A DNA stretch of 64,000 nt. Origin: DASQPA01 sp963756455 (GTDB taxonomy: Bacteria; Acidobacteriota; Thermoanaerobaculia; Multivoradales; UBA5704). The notes under the pieces are model-generated. The model was not told the DNA's origin, made no database searches, and saw nothing but the letters and a program-made list of their open reading frames with translations. Numbering within the stretch: the first letter of the stretch is position 1; each line of letters opens with the position of its first letter. This document shows positions 32,960 through 41,575 of this stretch, piece by piece. The translations under genes were made by a program, and so were the position numbers. The stretch spans positions 2,480,001 through 2,544,000 of the forward strand of contig CAVWNC010000003.1 of NCBI GenBank assembly GCA_963756455.1, given 5' to 3'.

Positions 32960-33357
32960 GCCTCGAATTCCTGCCAGAGCGCCTCCAATTGCCGACAGAG
33001 CGCCTCGAATTCATGACAGAGCGCCTCGGATTCTTTCCCAAGCGCCTCGGATTCTTTCCCAAGCACCTCGGATTCAATCCCGAGCGCCTCGAGTTCAATT
33101 CCAAGGGCCTCGGATTCAATCCCGAGCGCCTCGGATTCAATCCCAAGGGCCTCGAATTCAATCCAGGGTCCTCGGATTCAATCCCGAGGGCTTCTGGCGG
33201 AATTCCGAGGCGTTTTGGCGGTCCCCGAAGATACTTTTCGTCCTCTCTGGGGGACAGAACAGGAGCCGAGGGGGAGCTCTCAGGATCCCGACGAGACTTT
33301 TTTCACCCTCGGAGAACCCCTTTGGGCAACTGGAGTCCTTCCGGAGGTCGCCGGCGG
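32960..33357. repeat. 21-nt periodic array C (intergenic)
   Basis: Ten well-conserved 21-nt units start at 32960 (GCCTCGAATTCCTGCC), 32981, 33002, 33023 and so on. The consensus is GCCTCGGATTC followed by AATCCCGAGS. Two adjacent units (33023 and 33044) are identical. Unit 10 is 20 nt. From 33190 the units decay but the phase persists to about 33357 (ends CCGAGG, CCGAAGA, TCGGAGA). Both strands stay open across it because no unit contains a stop in several frames. The remaining gap to 33492 shows nothing else. Confidence 0.85.
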
Positions 33358-33491
33358 CAGCTCGATGCACGACATCCAGCAATTCTGCGAGGACAGACCC
33401 CTAGGACACGGGGCGGTTTTGGGAGTACCGTAGGAGATGTTTTGCTCCGGCGGCGAGGGGTCGCCGAGCTTTCCCGTCGAGAGGAGAACCC

Positions 33492-34355
33492 ATGAAGAGC
33501 CAGGGACCGCGTCCGCGGTGGTGCAGGGGAGGGATGGCGTTGCTTGCCGTTCTCGTCGCGTCTCCCGTCCTTGCCGGAGAGAGGCTCACCCGGGGCGCCG
33601 ACCTCTGGGAGACCTCGACCGGTCTGTCCTACAGCAGCTTCAAGGCGGAGCCCATTCCGGCGGACTTCTTCTGCCCCGGCTCGGAGCCGTTCACCGGCGT
33701 GATCCAGCTCAATGGCAAGCCGCTGGCGACCGCGCCGGCCGGCGCCCTGGGCAAGATCGACACCATCGTCCGGCGGCTGGACGACGCGGTGCTGAACGAC
33801 AAAGGGGAGGCCTCGACCCGCATCCAGCTGATGGCCCTCTCGCTCGCCAGCGTCAAGCCGATCGAGACCCGCTGCGGCCGCTACAACGTCACCTCCTCGC
33901 TGGCCGGCGCGCAGCCCACGACCACCATGCGCATCCTCAAAACCAGCGATGGCGGCGGCACCTACATCGCGCCCCTCTCGCTCAACGTCAAGCTCACCTT
34001 CACGCCGGTCTCCGGCCAGGGCGCGAGCCGCGAGATCGACCACCATATCGACATGGGCCCGGCGAGCGGAGAGGTGTGGTCCTTCCAGCCGGCCCTCGCC
34101 CGGACGGGCACGGTGCGCGTGGACACGGACGGCGACGGGGTGCCCGACACGGAGGTCCCCGGCCCCTCGAACTTCCGCGCCGGCGTAGCCCCGGTCTCCT
34201 CGATGATCGGCGTCGTGAATTGCCAGGTCTGCCACTGCAATCCCAACTCGAGCGACCCCAACCAGTCGGCCTCGGGTTGCGATCACCTGCACTGCATCAC
34301 CGTGCAGATGCAGGGGCCCTGCCCGGCGACGAGCCAGATCAACTACACCGACTAG
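33492..34355 (+). CDS. Secreted hypothetical protein with CxxCH motif
   Basis: 287 residues with a signal peptide (GMALLAVLVASPVLAGE). The middle has a calcium-binding-like VDTDGDGVPDTEVPG segment, as in thrombospondin type 3 repeats. The C-terminus is cysteine-rich: VNCQVCHCNPNSSD, then GCDHLHCITVQMQGPC. CQVCH fits a c-type haem site, but the other Cys/His residues could equally form a metal site or disulfides. The ATG at 33492 follows GGAG at about 8 nt; an alternative Met lies at residue 15. No neighbours share its function. Confidence 0.7.
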   Translation: MKSQGPRPRWCRGGMALLAVLVASPVLAGERLTRGADLWETSTGLSYSSFKAEPIPADFFCPGSEPFTGVIQLNGKPLATAPAGALGKIDTIVRRLDDAVLNDKGEASTRIQLMALSLASVKPIETRCGRYNVTSSLAGAQPTTTMRILKTSDGGGTYIAPLSLNVKLTFTPVSGQGASREIDHHIDMGPASGEVWSFQPALARTGTVRVDTDGDGVPDTEVPGPSNFRAGVAPVSSMIGVVNCQVCHCNPNSSDPNQSASGCDHLHCITVQMQGPCPATSQINYTD

Positions 34356-34524
34356 CCGGACGGCAAGGAATGCGGCGGCCCCACCGGGGCCGCCGCGAAG
34401 TTGGAAATGCGCTTCCGTCGGCTCACCGGCACCAGGACGACCTTCACCGTCCCTTCCTCCAAGGTCTTCGACCGCGCCTCGACTACAATCCCCGTTGAGT
34501 CCGAGAGACGGAGAGGCGGTCACC

Positions 34525-35223
34525 TTGCGCGAGATTCCCGAGCTTTTTGCCAACAACCGGCGGTGGGCGGCGGAGATCACCGCCCGCGAGCCCTACTTTT
34601 TTGCGCGCCTTGCGGCCCAGCAGGCCCCGGCGTATCTGTGGATCGGGTGCGCCGACAGCCGGGTGCCCGCCAACGAGATCGTCAACCTGCTGCCCGGGGA
34701 GCTCTTCGTCCACCGGAACGTGGCGAACGTCGTGGTGCACACCGATCTCAACTGTCTCTCGGTCCTCCAGTACGCGGTCGAGGTGCTCCGGGTGCGGCAT
34801 GTGATCGTCTGCGGGCACTACGGCTGCGGCGGCGTGCAGGCGGCCCTCGAAGGGGCCAAGCTCGGGCTCATCGACAACTGGCTGCGCCACGTCCAGGACG
34901 TCCGGGGGAAGTACGCCGCGCAGATCGACGCGCTCGTAAGCCCCGCCGCCCGGGCCGACCGGCTCTGCGAGCTCAACGTGCTGGAGCAGGCCCGGCACGT
35001 CTGCGCCACGACGGTCGTCGAGGACGCCTGGGCACGCGGCCAGTCGCTCGCCGTCCACGGCTGGATCTACCGGTTGGACGACGGGTTGATCCGGGACCTG
35101 GGCTTCTCGGTGATCGCGCAGCGGGAGGTCGCGCCGACGATGGAGCGGGCGGTGGCGGCTCTCGCGGTATCGGCGGTATCGGCGGCATCGCCGGCATCGC
35201 CGGCATCCACCCAACCTCGCTGA
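34525..35223 (+). CDS. can: Beta-class carbonic anhydrase
   Basis: Hydrates CO2 to bicarbonate. Zinc ligands and the catalytic dyad are all present: WIGCADSRVP (Cys, Asp-Arg) and VICGHYGCGGVQ (His, Cys), with FVHRNVANVV between. Length and pattern follow E. coli Can (PELFANNRRWA at the N-terminus, HGWIYRLDDGLIRDLG near the end). I choose TTG 34525, which has GGAGAGG about 7 nt upstream and matches the family N-terminus; TTG 34495 is possible but sits directly on a TACAAT -10-like box. The last about 15 residues (VSAVSAASPASPAS) come from a 9-bp microsatellite. Confidence 0.93.
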   Translation: MREIPELFANNRRWAAEITAREPYFFARLAAQQAPAYLWIGCADSRVPANEIVNLLPGELFVHRNVANVVVHTDLNCLSVLQYAVEVLRVRHVIVCGHYGCGGVQAALEGAKLGLIDNWLRHVQDVRGKYAAQIDALVSPAARADRLCELNVLEQARHVCATTVVEDAWARGQSLAVHGWIYRLDDGLIRDLGFSVIAQREVAPTMERAVAALAVSAVSAASPASPASTQPR

Positions 35224-35262
35224 AGGTTTGAGGTTGGGTGGACGCTGCCGGCTTCGGGAAGG

Positions 35263-36594
35263 CTACGGCGTGTCGTTCGCCGCGAAGAGGCGGGAACCGC
35301 CGGTCTGGCGGGCGATGGTCGCGAGCGCCGTCCGGGTGTTGGTGCCGCCGGTGACGCAGCTCCCCGTACAGCCGTCGGCGTAGCCGACGAGGACCCGGCC
35401 CTGGGCGTCGACCGTGACGTCGATGAAATCGAGCAGGTTGCGGGTCGTGCTGCAGGTGGTGCCGGCGGTGCAGATCGAGCCGATCTGCACCGGATCGCTC
35501 GGGGTGGCGTCGACCGTCGTCCAACTGGCGCCGCGGTCGGTCGTCGAGGCGATATAGAGATGCCAGACGCCGGGGAAGGTCGGGACGTCGCCGATCCCGT
35601 CGGCGCCGGGGGTCGGGGTACCGAGGAAGGCGTAGGCGGCGCGGTCGCCGTCCCCCGCCACGACGGCCGGGAAAGCGGTGTTCTGGATGCCGAAGGGAGC
35701 CCCGGCGTCCGCCGGCGCCGACCAGGTGATCCCGCGGTCCCGGGAGACGGCGATCCGGGCGTGGCCGTCGCCGTCGGCATAGCCGAAGTAGAGGGTGCCG
35801 TCGCTGCCCACCCCCACCGAGGGATCGCTGCCGGCGCCCGCGGTGCTCCCGGGGATCGTCCGCACCGTCCAGCTGAGGCCGTCGTTGGTCGAGACCGAGA
35901 CCCCCTGACCGCTGCCGCAGCTCTTGTTGGGGACGTAGGCCGTGCCGTCCGGGGCGACCTTGACGTGGCCGTGGAGCCCGTCGCACTGGAGGAGGGTGTA
36001 GATCGGCACCGCCGGATCGAAGGTCAGGCCGCCGTTCAGGCTCACCGCGCAGGCCGCGTAGGCGATGTTTTGCGAGCAGTAGTAGACCGCGTGCTGGGCG
36101 AGGAGGGTCGGGAAGCCTGCCGCGAACGAGCCGGCCCCCACCGTCTGGTGGTCGACCCCGGAGGTGATCCCGGTGACGAGGCCGGGGAGCCAGCTCGCGC
36201 CGTCGTTGTCGGTGAACGCCATCAAGCTCGTGTTTCCGGCGAGTTGGGCGACGTAGGTACGCCCGAGCTTCGCGTCGGTCGAGAGGATGGGATCGAGCGT
36301 CGTCAGGCTGGTCAGGGTGTAGCTCACGTCCTCCCAGAAGGCGGTCGCCGGGGCGTGCGAGTCGTCGAAGCTGACCCGGAGGGTCTGCAGACCGGCGAGA
36401 TACATCACCTTGCCGCTCGTGAAGCTCACCCCGATCGACGGCTCTCCGGCGCTGGTGCCGAGGGGGTCTGGAGCGGGGTAGTTGGCGTAGGTGGGAGGAC
36501 CGGCAGCGGAAGCGGGGTGGGCGAGTGAGGCGGCGAGGAGAGGTGCCAGAGCCAGGAAGACCACGGCTCGGCCGCGATTGCGAGACACCTGCAT
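35263..36594 (-). CDS. Secreted BNR/sialidase-like beta-propeller protein
   Basis: 443 residues, ATG at 36594 with GGAGG upstream, and a signal peptide (GRAVVFLALAPLLAASLAHPASA). Repeated Asp-box-like motifs mark propeller blades: SVSTNDGLSWTVRTI, AVSRDRGITWSAP, ASTTDRGASWTTV, FTDNDGASWLPG. Such propellers occur in sialidases and in many non-catalytic exoproteins; the sialidase Arg triad cannot be assigned, so no activity is claimed. Convergent with the carbonic anhydrase gene (39-bp gap). Confidence 0.75.
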   Translation of the reverse strand: MQVSRNRGRAVVFLALAPLLAASLAHPASAAGPPTYANYPAPDPLGTSAGEPSIGVSFTSGKVMYLAGLQTLRVSFDDSHAPATAFWEDVSYTLTSLTTLDPILSTDAKLGRTYVAQLAGNTSLMAFTDNDGASWLPGLVTGITSGVDHQTVGAGSFAAGFPTLLAQHAVYYCSQNIAYAACAVSLNGGLTFDPAVPIYTLLQCDGLHGHVKVAPDGTAYVPNKSCGSGQGVSVSTNDGLSWTVRTIPGSTAGAGSDPSVGVGSDGTLYFGYADGDGHARIAVSRDRGITWSAPADAGAPFGIQNTAFPAVVAGDGDRAAYAFLGTPTPGADGIGDVPTFPGVWHLYIASTTDRGASWTTVDATPSDPVQIGSICTAGTTCSTTRNLLDFIDVTVDAQGRVLVGYADGCTGSCVTGGTNTRTALATIARQTGGSRLFAANDTP

Positions 36595-36712
36595 AGAGCC
36601 TCCTAGGGAAGGGTTCGGGACCGAGGGTGGACCCGCCTGGGAAAGTGAAGCGCTAGCAGTTTGGATGCCAAGTGCCCAAGGCTTCAACCCTCCCTGAGGT
36701 GCAGACGGCGGG

Positions 36713-38125
36713 TCACACGGCCGGGGGGGCGGCGGTCCCGTCGAGCGCTTCGGACTCCGCCGCCGAGGCCGGAGCGATGAGGTCCGCCAGGGTGAGCTCG
36801 CCGAGCTTTTGGCCGCGGGCGCGGGCGAGGTCGGCGATGAGGGCTTCCATCCGGTCGTGGACCGCATCGACCACCGGCTCGACGGCGCGGCGGGCGCGGT
36901 GGTCGTAGGCGGCGAAGACCCGTTCGATCGGCAGCTCCTCCGGCGCGGCCCCCAGGAGATAGCCGGCGCCGCCCGCGCTCGTCCGCAGGAGCTTGTGGGA
37001 GAGGAGCGGATTGAGCACCCGGTCGAGCCCGCGCGGCTGCACCTGGAGCCTTTCGGCCAGGGTCTCGTGGGTGAGATAGGGCTCGCCGCGGGCGGCCGAG
37101 CGGGCGATGACGGCGAGGGCGGCGAGGCCCACCCAGGTTCCCTGGAGGGGCTGGTTGGGGTGCGGTCCCTGGGCCAGGTGGGCGAAGTTCTGCGCCGTGT
37201 AGGCGGCCTCGCTCCCCAGGAGGACGATCGTCCAGGTGAGCTCGATCGACATCATGAAGAGGAGGAGGAAGGCGAAGCTCCCGTAGACGATGTTGACGTT
37301 CCTGAAGAACTCGACGTAGGAGGCGAACCCCTGGCGGAGGAGCTCCAGGAGGATGGCGGCGAAGAGGCCGCCGATGACGGCGTTTCGTACCTGCACCCGA
37401 GTGTAGGGGACGACCCAGTAGAGCATCGTCAAGCCGAAGGCGGTGGCGACGAAGGGCAGCACCTGGAGGAGGACCGAGGCCTCGAACACCTCGCGGAGGG
37501 CCGAATTCTGGCGCAGGAGGATGAGGCTCGTGAAGGTGGCGCCGAGGAGGAGCGGCCCCCAGAAGAAGAGGAGGACGAAGGAGAGCAGCCGGTTGCGGAT
37601 CGGCCGCCGCTTCGAGACGCTCCAGATCTTGTTGAAGGCCTCCTCGATCGTCGTGAAGGCGAAGAGCGAGGTGGCGAAGAAGGCGAGGATGCCGAAGCCG
37701 TGGATCGTCCCCGCCTGGTCCAGGAATTGGCGGAGCTTCTCGACCACCGTCTCGTCCGAGTAGGGGAGGACCTGGACGAAGACTTCGAGGCTCCGCCTTT
37801 GGTACTGGTTGAACACCCGGGTGCCGACGAAGGAGAAGGCGGCGAGGAGCGGCACCATCGAGAGCATGGTGACGAAGGCGAGCGCCGAGGCGGTGAGGAA
37901 GATGCCGTCCTGGTGGGCCTGGCGCAGGAGGAGGCCGAGGAAGCGCCAGAATCGTTCCGCCGTCACGACGAAAGACGGCCGCCGCGAGCCGTTCCGTTGG
38001 CGCGGCGAGCGCGGGCCGCGCCGCAGCCGGGACAGGGTAGGCTCCCGGCGGGACGCCCCCTGCGCCCGGCGCGGAGATCCGGCGGTCACGCGCCCGCGGG
38101 TGCCTTCTGGGGGGACGGTCTTCAT
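36713..38125 (-). CDS. YihY/BrkB family inner-membrane protein
   Basis: 470 residues. After a basic N-terminus come six membrane helices in the YihY layout: GIFLTASALAFVTMLSMVPLL, GFGILAFFATSLFAFTTIEEAFNKIW, LLSFVLLFFWGPLLLGATF, VLPFVATAFGLTMLYWVVPYT, AVIGGLFAAILLELLRQGF and FAFLLLFMMSIELTWTIVLLG. The C-terminal about 150 residues form a winged-helix-like cytoplasmic domain (LTHETLAERLQVQPRGLDRVL). The old name ribonuclease BN is a misnomer for this family; the function is not settled. Confidence 0.9.
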   Translation of the reverse strand: MKTVPPEGTRGRVTAGSPRRAQGASRREPTLSRLRRGPRSPRQRNGSRRPSFVVTAERFWRFLGLLLRQAHQDGIFLTASALAFVTMLSMVPLLAAFSFVGTRVFNQYQRRSLEVFVQVLPYSDETVVEKLRQFLDQAGTIHGFGILAFFATSLFAFTTIEEAFNKIWSVSKRRPIRNRLLSFVLLFFWGPLLLGATFTSLILLRQNSALREVFEASVLLQVLPFVATAFGLTMLYWVVPYTRVQVRNAVIGGLFAAILLELLRQGFASYVEFFRNVNIVYGSFAFLLLFMMSIELTWTIVLLGSEAAYTAQNFAHLAQGPHPNQPLQGTWVGLAALAVIARSAARGEPYLTHETLAERLQVQPRGLDRVLNPLLSHKLLRTSAGGAGYLLGAAPEELPIERVFAAYDHRARRAVEPVVDAVHDRMEALIADLARARGQKLGELTLADLIAPASAAESEALDGTAAPPAV

Positions 38126-38278
38126 GCGCTTTAAGGGTCTCGGGAGGGAAGTCTACCCTATCCTTCGGAGCGAGCACGGCATGAATCCTGCTAAGTACTT
38201 CGGGTAGCTTGTGGGCCTCCTCGGTTCAGGAGGCACCTTTCATCTCCACCAGTACCTATAGATTCCTGGAGGCAAACC

Positions 38279-38692
38279 ATGGCCGATACACCGGTGAGCG
38301 ACACGCTGGACGACCTCAAGAGCAATGTTTCAGCGGCTGCCGAAAAGGCACGTGACGGGGTGAACGACACCGTCAATACCGCCCGCGACAAGTGGAAGGG
38401 TGTCAGCGACGACGTCCAGAGCCGCTATCGCAAGGTGAGCTCCGACGTGCGCCGCGGCGCCGAGCGGGCGAGCGAGCAGCTGCGCAAGCAGGCCGAGGCG
38501 GCGCGCGAGCGCTATGACGACACCGCGGAGAGCGTCAAGGACGGCTACAACAAGCTCAAGAGCCAGGCCGGCGACGCCTCCGACCAGCTCAGCACCTACG
38601 TGCGCCAGAACCCGGGCAAGTCGGTGCTCATCGCGGCCGGCGTCGGCTTCCTCTTGGGGCTGCTCTTCCGCGGCCGCAACAACGACGACTAG
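38279..38692 (+). CDS. DUF883/ElaB-like membrane-anchored stress protein
   Basis: 137 residues: a long charged amphipathic helix (SDTLDDLKSNVSAAAEKA ... AERASEQLRKQAEAARERYD) followed by a C-terminal membrane helix and short basic tail (NPGKSVLIAAGVGFLLGLLF). This is the ElaB/YqjD/YgaM plan, in which the C-terminal anchor tethers the protein to the inner membrane; E. coli members bind ribosomes in stationary phase. GGAGG precedes the ATG. An upstream hairpin (GCCTCC/GGAGGC, 38214–38234) lies in the leader. Confidence 0.8.
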   Translation: MADTPVSDTLDDLKSNVSAAAEKARDGVNDTVNTARDKWKGVSDDVQSRYRKVSSDVRRGAERASEQLRKQAEAARERYDDTAESVKDGYNKLKSQAGDASDQLSTYVRQNPGKSVLIAAGVGFLLGLLFRGRNNDD

Positions 38693-38713
38693 GAAGAGAC
38701 CTGTATAGGAGGC

Positions 38714-38753
38714 TGTTTCGTTACAGCGAAACGCCCCCCACCTGTGGGGGGCG
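38714..38753 (+). terminator. Two adjacent hairpins between the stress-protein genes
   Basis: GTTTCG/CGAAAC (38714–38732) and the strong CGCCCCCC/GGGGGGCG (38732–38753) stand in the gap after the DUF883-like gene. There is no T-run, so termination or mRNA 3'-end stability are both possible. Confidence 0.45.
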
Positions 38754-38798
38754 TGCAGGCCACAACCAGCACGTTGATGCAGACAGGGAGACGACGAC

Positions 38799-39035
38799 AT
38801 GGCGAGCAGTGCTCCGGATTTCGCGGATGAGGTGATTGACGAGCTGATGCCCTCGGGCTTCGACTGGGAGCGCCTGGTGCGCACCTATCCGATCCCGGCC
38901 CTCCTTCTGGCCGCCCTAGGCGGCTTCATGCTCGGCCGGCACCGCGGTCCGGTCGTCGTCGGAGCGCTGTCGAGCTTCGCGGCCTCCCAGGTGACCTCGG
39001 GGGTCAACGCTCTCCTCGGGGACGACATCCTGTAG
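38799..39035 (+). CDS. Small membrane protein, glycine-zipper-like
   Basis: 78 residues: an acidic N-terminus (APDFADEVIDELMPSGFDW) and one or two membrane segments (YPIPALLLAALGGFMLGR and VVVGALSSFAASQVTSGV). Probably co-expressed with the upstream DUF883-like gene (106-bp gap). Unknown function. Confidence 0.65.
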   Translation: MASSAPDFADEVIDELMPSGFDWERLVRTYPIPALLLAALGGFMLGRHRGPVVVGALSSFAASQVTSGVNALLGDDIL

Positions 39036-39070
39036 AGTGGCGGGGCGCCCGGGCTCGGGCGACGGACGCC

Positions 39071-39991
39071 TTGCGCACGATCCTCCACATCTCCGACGTC
39101 CACTTCGGACCGCCGCACCTGCCGCGCCTGTCGGCGGGGGTGCTGGAGCTCATCGCCCTGCGCCGGCCGGACGTCGTCGTCCTCTCGGGCGACCTGACGC
39201 AGCGCGCCAAGCCCGAGCAGTTCCGGCAGGCGCGGGCGTTCGTCGACGCGATCCCCGTCCCCACCCTCGTCGTTCCCGGCAACCACGACGTCCCCATGTA
39301 CCGGGTCTGGGAGCGGATCTTCGCCCCCTTCAGAGCCTACCGGGCGCATTTCGCCACCGACTTGGAGCCGATCTACCGCGACGACGAGATGCTCATCGTC
39401 GGCATCAACACCGCGTTCAACTGGACGATCAAGGACGGCCGGATCCAGCTCGCCCGCCTGCTCGAGGTGGGGGAGCTCTTCGAGAAGACGCCTGCGAGCG
39501 TCTTCAAGGTGGTGGTCGCCCACCATCACCTCATCCCGCCGCCCAACTTCGGCACCCAGCGGGTGCTCACCAACGCCTACGAGGCGATCGACCTCTTCTC
39601 CCAGGTGGGGGTCGACCTCATCCTCTCCGGGCACCTGCACCAGGCCTACATCGGCAACTCCGAAGAGTTCTACCCCAAGGGTCGGCCGCCGGTCGTCATC
39701 CTCCACTCCGGCACCACCACCTCGAACCGTGGTCGCGCCGGAGAGCGGGAGAAGAACAGCTGCAACTGGATCGCCGTCGACTCCCGGTCGATGGTCGTCT
39801 CCCACTTCCGCTGGCACCCCGAGCTCGACCGCTTCGCCGAGCACAGCCGCCACTGGTACCCCCGTCAGGAGCTGACGCCCTATACCCTGGAGAACCTGAA
39901 GGAACCGGCCACCGGCGAACCGGTGCCCGAGGCGGCCCCGGAAGGGGGAGCGAGAGGATCGCTCGCGGCTCCGGCCCCCCGTCAGGGCTGA
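39071..39991 (+). CDS. Metallophosphoesterase (CpdA/3',5'-cNMP phosphodiesterase-like)
   Basis: 306 residues from a TTG start (MRTILHISDVHFG). The five calcineurin-like metal motifs are intact: ISDVHFG, LSGDLTQ, VPGNHDVP, VAHHHLIP and LSGHLHQ. Family members hydrolyse cyclic nucleotides or other phosphodiesters. The last about 45 residues are low-complexity Pro/Glu/Ala. The gene is 35 bp after the small membrane protein and may form an operon with it; it converges on pyrD. Confidence 0.88.
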   Translation: MRTILHISDVHFGPPHLPRLSAGVLELIALRRPDVVVLSGDLTQRAKPEQFRQARAFVDAIPVPTLVVPGNHDVPMYRVWERIFAPFRAYRAHFATDLEPIYRDDEMLIVGINTAFNWTIKDGRIQLARLLEVGELFEKTPASVFKVVVAHHHLIPPPNFGTQRVLTNAYEAIDLFSQVGVDLILSGHLHQAYIGNSEEFYPKGRPPVVILHSGTTTSNRGRAGEREKNSCNWIAVDSRSMVVSHFRWHPELDRFAEHSRHWYPRQELTPYTLENLKEPATGEPVPEAAPEGGARGSLAAPAPRQG

Positions 39992-40000
39992 GCCGTCGAT

Positions 40001-41074
40001 TCAGAGATCCGCCCCGATCAGCTCGCCGAGCGTCCGCACCCCGTCCCGATCCATGAGGCGGAGAAGCTCTTCGTTGATCCGCCGCGGCAGGCCCGGTCCC
40101 GCGTAGACGAGCCCGGTGTAGATCTGGACCAGCGAGGCGCCGGCGCGGAGGCGGCGGTAGGCCTCCTCGCCGGAGTCGATGCCGCCGACCGAGATCAGGA
40201 TCGCGCGGCCGAAGAGGCGCGCCGCCAGGCCCTGGAGCATCCGGAAGCTCTTCTCCCGCAGCACCTTGCCGCTCAAACCCCCGAAGTCCTTCGCCCCCGG
40301 GAGGAGCCCGTAGTCGATCGTCGTGTTGGTGGCGACGATCCCCGCCGCGCCGGCGGCGACCGCGGTCTCGGCGAGCTCGATCGCCGCTCCGGGGTCGAGG
40401 TCGGGGGCGAGCTTGACGAAGACCGGCCGCTTGGTGATCCCCGTCGCCACGGCGAGAAGGGCGCGGACGAACGCCTCGTTCTGGAGGTCCCGGAGGCCCG
40501 GAGTGTTGGGGGAGGAGAGGTTGATGACGAGGTAGTCGCCGAGCTCGGCCAGCCGCTTCAGGAGGATCTCGTAGTCTCCGAGCGCCGCCTCCGGCGGGGT
40601 CGCCTTGTTCTTCCCCAGGTTGATCCCCAGGGGGAGGATGGGCTTGCCCTGGCGGAGCTGCCGCAGCGTATCCTCCAAAGCCTCCATCCCCCCGTTGTTG
40701 AAGCCCATGGCGTTCTGCAGGCTCGCCGTCTCAGGGAAGCGGAAGAGGCGCGGCCGCGGATTGCCGAACTGGCGCCGGGGCGTCACCGTCCCCACCTCGA
40801 CGAAGCCGAACCCGAGAGCGGGCCAGCCGCGGACGGCGACGGCATCCTTGTCGAAGCCGGCGGCGAGCCCCACGGGATTGAGGAAGGTGCGGCCGAAGAG
40901 CTCCTGGGCGAGCCGCGGGTCGGCGACCTGCGCCCGCCGGGCGAGGAGACTCGCGAGCCCGGGGACGGCCGTCGCCATCCGCAAGGCGTTCATCGCGAGG
41001 CCGTGGCTGGTCTCGGGGTCGAGGCGGAAGAGGAGCTTCTTGAAGGGCGCGTAGCCGGCGGGGGAGGAGGTCAT
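40001..41074 (-). CDS. pyrD: Dihydroorotate dehydrogenase (quinone), class 2
   Basis: Oxidises dihydroorotate to orotate in pyrimidine synthesis, passing electrons to quinone at the membrane. 357 residues; the N-terminal helical extension (APFKKLLFRLDPETSHGLAM) marks class 2. FMN and substrate motifs: GLAAGFDKD, NAMGFNN, LGINLGKNK, the catalytic Ser loop INLSSPNTPGL, FVKLAPD, ISVGGI and IYTGLVYAGPG. I use the ATG at 41074; longer frames run through the zapA promoter. Divergent from zapA. Confidence 0.95.
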   Translation of the reverse strand: MTSSPAGYAPFKKLLFRLDPETSHGLAMNALRMATAVPGLASLLARRAQVADPRLAQELFGRTFLNPVGLAAGFDKDAVAVRGWPALGFGFVEVGTVTPRRQFGNPRPRLFRFPETASLQNAMGFNNGGMEALEDTLRQLRQGKPILPLGINLGKNKATPPEAALGDYEILLKRLAELGDYLVINLSSPNTPGLRDLQNEAFVRALLAVATGITKRPVFVKLAPDLDPGAAIELAETAVAAGAAGIVATNTTIDYGLLPGAKDFGGLSGKVLREKSFRMLQGLAARLFGRAILISVGGIDSGEEAYRRLRAGASLVQIYTGLVYAGPGLPRRINEELLRLMDRDGVRTLGELIGADL

Positions 41075-41140
41075 GGAGAGACCGATTCTAGCTCCCCGGG
41101 AGGTCCGGGAACCGCCCCTGGACACGGTTTTGCCCTGTGC

Positions 41141-41146
41141 TATAGT
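41141..41146 (+). promoter_or_regulatory. Probable -10 box for zapA
   Basis: TATAGT preceded by CTGGAC at 17 bp (41118–41123), a weak sigma-70 match, 74 bp before the zapA start. Confidence 0.4.
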
Positions 41147-41219
41147 CTGCCCATTCAAATCCCTGGCACGACGGAACTTGCTGCCCGGGTAAGGCACTAG
41201 GACCACGGACTTGCGCACC

Positions 41220-41507
41220 ATGACTCCGAGCCATACCGAGGTTCGAATCTTCGGTGCCACGTACCATGTCCGTGGGAGCGACGACAGCGGGTACCTCCAG
41301 GGTCTGGCGGACCTCGTGGACGGCAAGATGCGCGAGGTCGCCCAGCACGTGGCGACGGCCGATACGGCCCGCATCGCGATCCTGGCGGCCTTGAATTTAG
41401 CTGACGAACTGTTCCAAAGTCAGAAACGGCAGGAAGGGGAACGGGTCGAGATCAAGGAGAAAGTGGCAGAGCTGGCGGAGGAATTAACCCAGGCTCTCGA
41501 AGGTTGA
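41220..41507 (+). CDS. zapA: Cell division protein ZapA
   Basis: Promotes FtsZ bundling at the division ring. 95 residues from ATG 41220: an N-terminal beta strand segment (HTEVRIFGATYHVRGSDDSG, then LADLVDGKMREVA) and a C-terminal coiled coil (ARIAILAALNLADELFQ...ELAEELTQAL). Matches the ZapA fold and length. A TTG nine bases earlier is less likely. Followed by a 6S-like RNA, the same order as in many Proteobacteria. Confidence 0.9.
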   Translation: MTPSHTEVRIFGATYHVRGSDDSGYLQGLADLVDGKMREVAQHVATADTARIAILAALNLADELFQSQKRQEGERVEIKEKVAELAEELTQALEG

Positions 41508-41575
41508 GGACAGGGGTCCGACTCGCTGTACTGACGGCTTGCCGCCTCGAAATATGACTGAGATTTCTTTTGCAT

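Noticed and set aside
32740..33066. Coiled-coil protein on the minus strand across array C
   Set aside because: Heptads follow automatically from a 21-bp period; only a GTG start, no ribosome site, and the C-terminal part runs through the palindromic repeat. Kept as a hypothesis only.
32960..33210. CRISPR array
   Set aside because: 21-nt period with no distinct repeat and spacer parts and no cas genes; units are contiguous.
36809..38134. 441-codon plus-strand frame opposite the YihY-like gene
   Set aside because: Acidic Glu/Asp-rich shadow frame; the minus strand encodes clear membrane helices.
41165..41185. Sigma-54 promoter before zapA (TGGCACG...TTGCT)
   Set aside because: Spacing between GG and GC is 13 nt instead of 10.
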